This document shows positions 6,678 through 10,283 of a DNA stretch of 10,283 nucleotides, in pieces; positions within the stretch are counted from its first letter, which is position 1; each line of letters opens with the position of its first letter. The position numbers and the translations under genes are program-made. This DNA comes from Chloroflexota bacterium (GTDB taxonomy: Bacteria; Chloroflexota; Dehalococcoidia; Lucifugimonadales; Lucifugimonadaceae): positions 1 through 10,283 of the forward strand of contig JACETA010000026.1 in assembly GCA_013911545.1 (NCBI GenBank). The letters are read 5' to 3'. The notes beneath the pieces are model-generated. The model was not told the origin of the DNA. It saw nothing but the letters and a program-made list of their open reading frames with translations, and did not search any database.

Positions 6678-7448
6678 TTACTGTGCTAAGTATCCACCAT
6701 CAACAGGAAGGCATGCCCCGGTTATAAAAGATGCTTCATCAGATGCTAAAAATAATGCAGCATAAGCTATTTCTTTGGGTTCAGCCAGTCTTCCCATTGG
6801 ATGAAGTGACGTAATATATTCTTCAACTTTTTTATCTTCTAATAATGCCTTTGTTAAATTTGTTTTTGAATATCCAGGGCATAAAGCATTTACTCTGATT
6901 TTTAACTCTGCAAAACCTACTGCCATATCTTTTGTTAGTTGAATGACACCTCCTTTTGAATGAGGGTAAGGATTGATGCCTTTTAATTTAGAACTAATAC
7001 CTTTATTGTAACCAACAAGACCATTGATTGAAGCTAAGTTTACTATTGAGCCGCCATTTTCTTTCATTTCATTTGAAGCATAATAAGACATCAGATATGT
7101 GCCTTTTAAATTTACTCCCATAACCCAATCCCATGTTTCTTCGAAGTCAAAATTTTTAGGTGCACTCCTTGGGTTTACGCCAGCGCAGTTTATTAAAATA
7201 TCTAAAGCACCTAATTTACTGATAGCAAATTCTACTATCTTTTTAGCTTCCTTCTTTTTAGATACATCACCGCATATCTTTCCAATTTTCGATTCTTTTG
7301 AAATATCTTTAATTGAATCATTAAGCCATTTTTCTTCTAAGTCAGTAAGAATTAAATTTGCTCCTTCATCATAAAATAATTTAGAGCATGCTCTCCCTAT
7401 ACCTGACCCGGCCCCAGTTATCAAAACATTTTTTTTATTAAGTCTCAT
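6678..7448 (-). CDS. Short-chain dehydrogenase/reductase, substrate unknown
   Basis: A 256-residue classical SDR. The Rossmann motif is TGAGSGIG at 11-18; Asp36 ending strand 2 (ILTD) suggests NAD(H) over NADP(H). NCAG at 87-90, Ser140 (NLAS) and Tyr161/Lys165 (YPHSK) complete the catalytic set, and PG at 191-192 and the GACLPVDGG C terminus at 244-252 are standard. The ATG at 7448 gives the usual short lead (MRLNKKNVLITG). The frame stays open further upstream only because it reads through the tRNA-Val gene, so a longer start is wrong. It lies 40 bases after the tRNA and 89 bases before mpnS on the same strand. The substrate cannot be read from sequence: a sugar-acid oxidoreductase matching the UxuA-like gene or a tailoring enzyme for the phosphonate are both possible, neither shown. 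Confidence 0.9.
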   Translation of the reverse strand: MRLNKKNVLITGAGSGIGRACSKLFYDEGANLILTDLEEKWLNDSIKDISKESKIGKICGDVSKKKEAKKIVEFAISKLGALDILINCAGVNPRSAPKNFDFEETWDWVMGVNLKGTYLMSYYASNEMKENGGSIVNLASINGLVGYNKGISSKLKGINPYPHSKGGVIQLTKDMAVGFAELKIRVNALCPGYSKTNLTKALLEDKKVEEYITSLHPMGRLAEPKEIAYAALFLASDEASFITGACLPVDGGYLAQ

Positions 7449-7488
7449 ATGCTTTTTAAATATTTCAAAGGCAGTGTGATAAATGAAT

Positions 7489-7564
7489 TGGTGGGCGATG
7501 AGGGGCTCGAACCCCCGACCCTCTCGGTGTAAACGAGATGCTCTACCAGCTGAGCTAATCGCCC
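7489..7564 (-). tRNA. tRNA-Val(UAC) with encoded CCA
   Basis: A 76-base cloverleaf on the reverse strand. The acceptor stem GGGCGAT pairs perfectly with ATCGCCC. The D stem is GCTC/GAGC, the anticodon stem TCTCG/CGAGA surrounds loop TTTACAC with anticodon TAC (valine), and the T loop is TTCGAGC on a five-pair stem with one G-T wobble. Discriminator A is followed by an encoded CCA. A good -10 box lies just upstream. Its 3' end faces the SDR-mpnS pair. Confidence 0.97.
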
Positions 7565-7581
7565 TATAAACACTAGCAGTT

Positions 7582-7587
7582 ATTATA
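7582..7587 (-). promoter_or_regulatory. Probable -10 box of the tRNA-Val promoter
   Basis: TATAAT on the reverse strand, 17 bases before the tRNA 5' end, which would give a short leader of about ten bases. A convincing -35 hexamer is not seen at 16-18 bases. With no terminator visible after the tRNA, this promoter may also feed the SDR and mpnS genes. Confidence 0.55.
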
Positions 7588-7612
7588 TCTTTTGCTGAAA
7601 ATATTACTACTG

Positions 7613-7618
7613 TATAAT
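7613..7618 (+). promoter_or_regulatory. Probable -10 box of the methyltransferase promoter
   Basis: A perfect TATAAT ends six bases before the ATG at 7625, so transcription would start at or next to the start codon, giving a leaderless message. The -35 region is weak (TTTGCT at 7591-7596, spacer 16) and overlaps the region upstream of the divergent tRNA promoter. Confidence 0.45.
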
Positions 7619-7624
7619 GAAGCC

Positions 7625-8389
7625 ATGGAAAATGACTCAAAAAATACCCCGCAATTCTACCAAGAAGAAGATTATAATTTTCCTTATCATCATTTACCTC
7701 AATTAAATAATGGATCTTGGAGTTTTGGAATATCTTGGTTTCATTCACTAGATTATTTAACCCTATTAGAATTTATATTAATGAAAGTTAGACAAAAAAA
7801 TGCTAAAAAAATTCTCGATTTTGGATGTGGGGATGGAAGGCTTGTAAAAGAGCTAATTCATGAAGATGAAAATGAAACTTATGGTGTTGATATATCAAAA
7901 AAAGCACTAACTTTAGCAAGACTTTTTTGCAAAGACGAAAATAACAAAATTTTTTTTGAAGGAATAAATAATTTAAATCAAACTGACTTTGACTTTATTG
8001 TGGCAACTGAAGTCTTAGAGCACATCCACGAAGATGAATTGCCGGGCGTCCTGAAGGATATATCAGAAATTATTAAAATAGATGGGCATTTTCTTGTGAC
8101 TGTCCCAAGTATTGTTAGGCAACCTATGCCAAAGAAACATTACCGACATTACACATTAAATCTTTTAGAAAATCATATTAGAGAGTTTTTCGTTATCGAA
8201 GAAGTTTTTTATCTTAATAAAAAATCATTTTTTTCTAATCTGATAAGAAGATTTCTACATAATAAGATTTTCACATTAAACACATCTTATTTAAATAAGT
8301 TTATAACCAGAATATACAAAAAATATCTCTTTTATGGCAATGAAAAAAATGGTCTAAATATTGCGCTTTTATTAAAGAAAAAAACTTAA
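7625..8389 (+). CDS. Class I SAM-dependent methyltransferase
   Basis: A 254-residue soluble methyltransferase with a Rossmann-like fold. SAM-binding motif I is ILDFGCGDG at 63-71, the acidic residue of strand 2 is Asp89 (GVDIS), and EVLEHIHEDEL at 129-139 is the usual post-motif III segment of UbiG-like enzymes. The N-terminal block with YHHLPQLNNGSW (21-32) and the basic C-terminal tail resemble methyltransferases found in surface-glycan loci, but the acceptor cannot be read. The ATG at 7625 is preferred over an in-frame TTG at 7592, because TATAAT lies between them, there is no Shine-Dalgarno for the TTG, and the extra residues do not look conserved. It overlaps the lipoprotein gene tail to tail by four bases. 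It may be unrelated to the phosphonate cluster. Confidence 0.85.
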   Translation: MENDSKNTPQFYQEEDYNFPYHHLPQLNNGSWSFGISWFHSLDYLTLLEFILMKVRQKNAKKILDFGCGDGRLVKELIHEDENETYGVDISKKALTLARLFCKDENNKIFFEGINNLNQTDFDFIVATEVLEHIHEDELPGVLKDISEIIKIDGHFLVTVPSIVRQPMPKKHYRHYTLNLLENHIREFFVIEEVFYLNKKSFFSNLIRRFLHNKIFTLNTSYLNKFITRIYKKYLFYGNEKNGLNIALLLKKKT

Positions 8390-9201
8390 TTTAAATACTC
8401 TTCAATTTGTTCATATGATGCATATCCTTGAAATTTAGCTAATATCATTCCATTTTCAGAAATAATAAATAGCCATTGATCTTCATTGATTCCCCAATCA
8501 TTAATTATTGAATTTAATTTTCTATTTTCAAAATCACTTTTAACTTCATTAGGGTTATCGTATGTATCAACATGTATTATTGGCAAATCTATATAGTTGC
8601 TGGCTATATCATTTAAAGTTTCAAGTTGTGGGCCGCATGTTGGATCAGTACAAAAAGCTGGGCTCATTATTGATAATATAAATTGTTTTTTCTCCTTTAA
8701 GAGATCTGATATTTTATTTTGATAAAAATCATTATTTATTGGCGGTATACCAGTAGTTAAATTTTTGATGTCTTCTTCTTTAATCGTTGAGTTATCCGAC
8801 CTTATTGCTAGATCGCCAACATTTAAGGATGAAGATAATTCATTTACTTCAAACTCTACTTCTGTATCTCCAATTTCTAATTTCCATAAGCCACTTTTTT
8901 CAAAATCTATTATTTCTGTATATATACCGTTGTTAATATCTGTGTCATAAAAATCTGGAAATTTTATAAATTTGAAATCCTTTTTAAATTTAGGATAACC
9001 TCCTTCTCCGCTAAAATTTAATTCCAAACTCTCACTATTTATTAGGCCATTTTTATCAGCAACAGCTAAAGAGAATCTGTTGCTTCCTACTTGAAGGTCA
9101 TCAGTAGCTATAAATACTTGTGCGTTTTGCAGAGACTGAGAACAAGAATATAAACTTATTTGGAAAATAAAAATGAAAATTAGTGTTAGTATTTTTTTCA
9201 A
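8386..9201 (-). CDS. Thioredoxin-fold lipoprotein with CX4C motif
   Basis: A 271-residue exported lipoprotein. The signal peptide runs MKK, then a hydrophobic stretch at 4-16, then lipobox LYSC with Cys20 as the lipidated residue. Residues about 28-120 form a beta-rich region with ATDDLQVGSNRFS at 32-44, probably an immunoglobulin-like domain. Residues about 150-271 are a thioredoxin-like domain with the cysteine pair in PAFCTDPTCGP (Cys184, Cys189). CX4C is atypical compared with the CXXC of true thioredoxins; it may be a disulfide, metal or copper site. The start codon is TTG, right after the upstream gene's TAA and preceded by a strong GAGGAGGG, so the two genes form an operon. A role with the DipZ-like neighbour in extracytoplasmic thiol redox or cytochrome maturation is inferred. 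Confidence 0.85.
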   Translation of the reverse strand: MKKILTLIFIFIFQISLYSCSQSLQNAQVFIATDDLQVGSNRFSLAVADKNGLINSESLELNFSGEGGYPKFKKDFKFIKFPDFYDTDINNGIYTEIIDFEKSGLWKLEIGDTEVEFEVNELSSSLNVGDLAIRSDNSTIKEEDIKNLTTGIPPINNDFYQNKISDLLKEKKQFILSIMSPAFCTDPTCGPQLETLNDIASNYIDLPIIHVDTYDNPNEVKSDFENRKLNSIINDWGINEDQWLFIISENGMILAKFQGYASYEQIEEYLN

Positions 9202-10283
9202 TTAAAAACCCTCCTCATAGGATCCAAAAGTAAAAGCAAAAACTGAAATACCTTTGTCTTCTGGGAGCATAGTTATTACCTTTTCATCATAAATTGGCAA
9301 TATCAATAAGGAATACATCTTTGGTTGATTTACTAAAATAAAACTTCTATCTTGATCATCGAATTGAATGTCGATTCCGGCTTCATTTTCTTTTAAATAT
9401 TTTCCATCAAGTTTTACAAATACTTTGGCGTCGTCTTCACTTGAAAAAACCCCATTTACACTTTTTGACCTAAATTTAAATGATAAGTAATTAGATGAAT
9501 CAAATGAATCATTATTTGAAATAACTCTCTCAAAATCATTATTCCAATCTCCACTTAAATAAAATTTATTATGGGAATATTCATAATCGTCACTATACAA
9601 ATAAGACTCCCCAAGATTGTCATAATAATCAAGATTACCGCAATACAACCCGCCATAAGAAAGGTTTCTATCACTCCCCATGTAAAGTTCTCTAGTCATT
9701 CTATAAAAAGGTTTTTCGCCATCAGCATTATCACCATCCATTCCGGCACTGTCATCATAAAATCCACCAAATACAGATTCATCAATTTCTTGGTATTCAA
9801 TTTTTCCAATTTCTTTAGATGATAAATCTACTTTTTTTTCTTCTAATAGTTTTCTTATTTCTTTTTCAGCTTCTATATATCCACCTTCTCCAAAATGGGT
9901 ATAAACAATTTCGCCTTTTGAGTTAAATAGATATTTTGCTGGCCAATATCTATTTTTAAATTCGTCCCAAATTTCAAAATCATTATCTAAAACAATTGGA
10001 TATTCAAGATTATGCTTTTCAACAGATTTTTTTATATTTTTTATTTCTTTTTCAAATTCAAATTCAGGAGTATGGACACCAATTATTTTCAATCCATCGT
10101 CTTTATATTTTTGGTCCCATTCATTTAAAAAAGGAAATGTCCTAATGCAATTTACGCATGTATAAGTCCAAAAATCTATTAAAACAATTTCACCTTTTCC
10201 AATTGACTCTCCAATTGAAATAGGATCTGAATTTATCCATTCAAGTAGTTCATAATCTGGTATTTCGTGGTCAGGGTTAATAT
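9202..10283 (-). CDS. DipZ-type extracytoplasmic thioredoxin, 5' end beyond window
   Basis: 359 residues are visible and the frame is open to the right edge, so the N terminus is missing; a TTG at 10092 is an internal Leu codon. The thioredoxin-like domain has redox pair CVNC (Cys42 and Cys45 of the visible part, codons at 10158 and 10149) in FWTYTCVNCIRTFPFL, then IGVHTPEFEFEKE, LDNDFEIW and RYWPAKY, with the cis-proline region intact. These strings are hallmarks of the DipZ/TlpA-like redoxin family, which passes electrons to proteins outside the membrane. The C-terminal half (about 165-359) is the beta-rich domain found in DipZ, with YLSGDW at 241-246 and VFAFTFG at 347-353. The acidic linker at about 166-192 is unusually Asp/Gly-rich. 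The missing N terminus may carry a signal peptide, membrane anchor or CcdA-like domain. The lipoprotein gene follows directly. Confidence 0.9.
   Translation of the reverse strand, partial: INPDHEIPDYELLEWINSDPISIGESIGKGEIVLIDFWTYTCVNCIRTFPFLNEWDQKYKDDGLKIIGVHTPEFEFEKEIKNIKKSVEKHNLEYPIVLDNDFEIWDEFKNRYWPAKYLFNSKGEIVYTHFGEGGYIEAEKEIRKLLEEKKVDLSSKEIGKIEYQEIDESVFGGFYDDSAGMDGDNADGEKPFYRMTRELYMGSDRNLSYGGLYCGNLDYYDNLGESYLYSDDYEYSHNKFYLSGDWNNDFERVISNNDSFDSSNYLSFKFRSKSVNGVFSSEDDAKVFVKLDGKYLKENEAGIDIQFDDQDRSFILVNQPKMYSLLILPIYDEKVITMLPEDKGISVFAFTFGSYEEGF
9209..9216 (-). promoter_or_regulatory. Strong Shine-Dalgarno for the TTG-started lipoprotein gene
   Basis: GAGGAGGG on the reverse strand. The GGAGG core ends eight bases before the TTG at 9201. 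It sits inside the last codons of the upstream redoxin gene, whose TAA abuts the TTG. It decides the start and implies translational coupling. Confidence 0.8.

Noticed and set aside
7592..7624. Upstream TTG start adding 11 residues to the methyltransferase
   Set aside because: It lies before the TATAAT box at 7613, has no Shine-Dalgarno, and the ATG at 7625 gives a sensible N terminus.
7449..7748. Extension of the SDR frame up to 7748 as one 356-residue protein
   Set aside because: The extra N-terminal part is the tRNA-Val gene read on its coding strand plus its promoter region; the SDR fold begins at the ATG at 7448.
9571..9822. Forward open frame of 83 codons inside the redoxin gene
   Set aside because: It lies opposite conserved DipZ C-terminal sequence, and its Ile-rich composition is what complementary AT-rich codons give.

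Overview
The window is AT-rich bacterial DNA, roughly 30% G+C by eye, with tightly packed genes. A bacterial origin is supported by a lipobox signal peptide, Shine-Dalgarno sites on two genes, and a tRNA gene that encodes its own CCA end. The style (very AT-rich, compact, phosphonate metabolism) suits a planktonic marine bacterium. The sequence alone does not settle the phylum.

The left two thirds hold what looks like a complete methylphosphonate pathway in two converging arms. The forward arm (1-5226) begins with the 3' part of a mannonate-dehydratase-family gene. It continues with an iron-type alcohol dehydrogenase, a PEP mutase fused to a nucleotidyltransferase-like domain, a thiamine-diphosphate decarboxylase split into two abutting subunit genes, and an HxGH cytidylyltransferase. 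The last four genes overlap or abut and are probably translationally coupled. The reverse arm (from 7564 down to 5245) has tRNA-Val(UAC), a short-chain dehydrogenase, and a tandem-cupin oxygenase whose metal site has the 2-His-1-Gln pattern of methylphosphonate synthase rather than the 2-His-1-Glu pattern of hydroxyethylphosphonate dioxygenase.

The inferred chemistry is: phosphoenolpyruvate to phosphonopyruvate (PepM), to phosphonoacetaldehyde plus CO2 (split Ppd), to 2-hydroxyethylphosphonate (Fe-ADH), to methylphosphonate (MpnS). The cytidylyltransferase probably activates a phosphonate as a CMP ester for attachment to a lipid or glycan. No transferase that would do the attaching is visible here. 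Methylphosphonate made this way is the precursor of aerobic marine methane once C-P lyase organisms cleave it.

The right third (7565-10283) is separate. A divergent promoter region between tRNA-Val and a class I SAM-dependent methyltransferase has two back-to-back TATAAT boxes. A reverse-strand redox pair follows: a thioredoxin-fold lipoprotein with a CX4C motif, and upstream of it a DipZ-type extracytoplasmic thioredoxin with a CVNC motif that runs off the right edge. The coding regions leave no gap longer than 300 bases; no insertion sequence, CRISPR array or integrase is visible.
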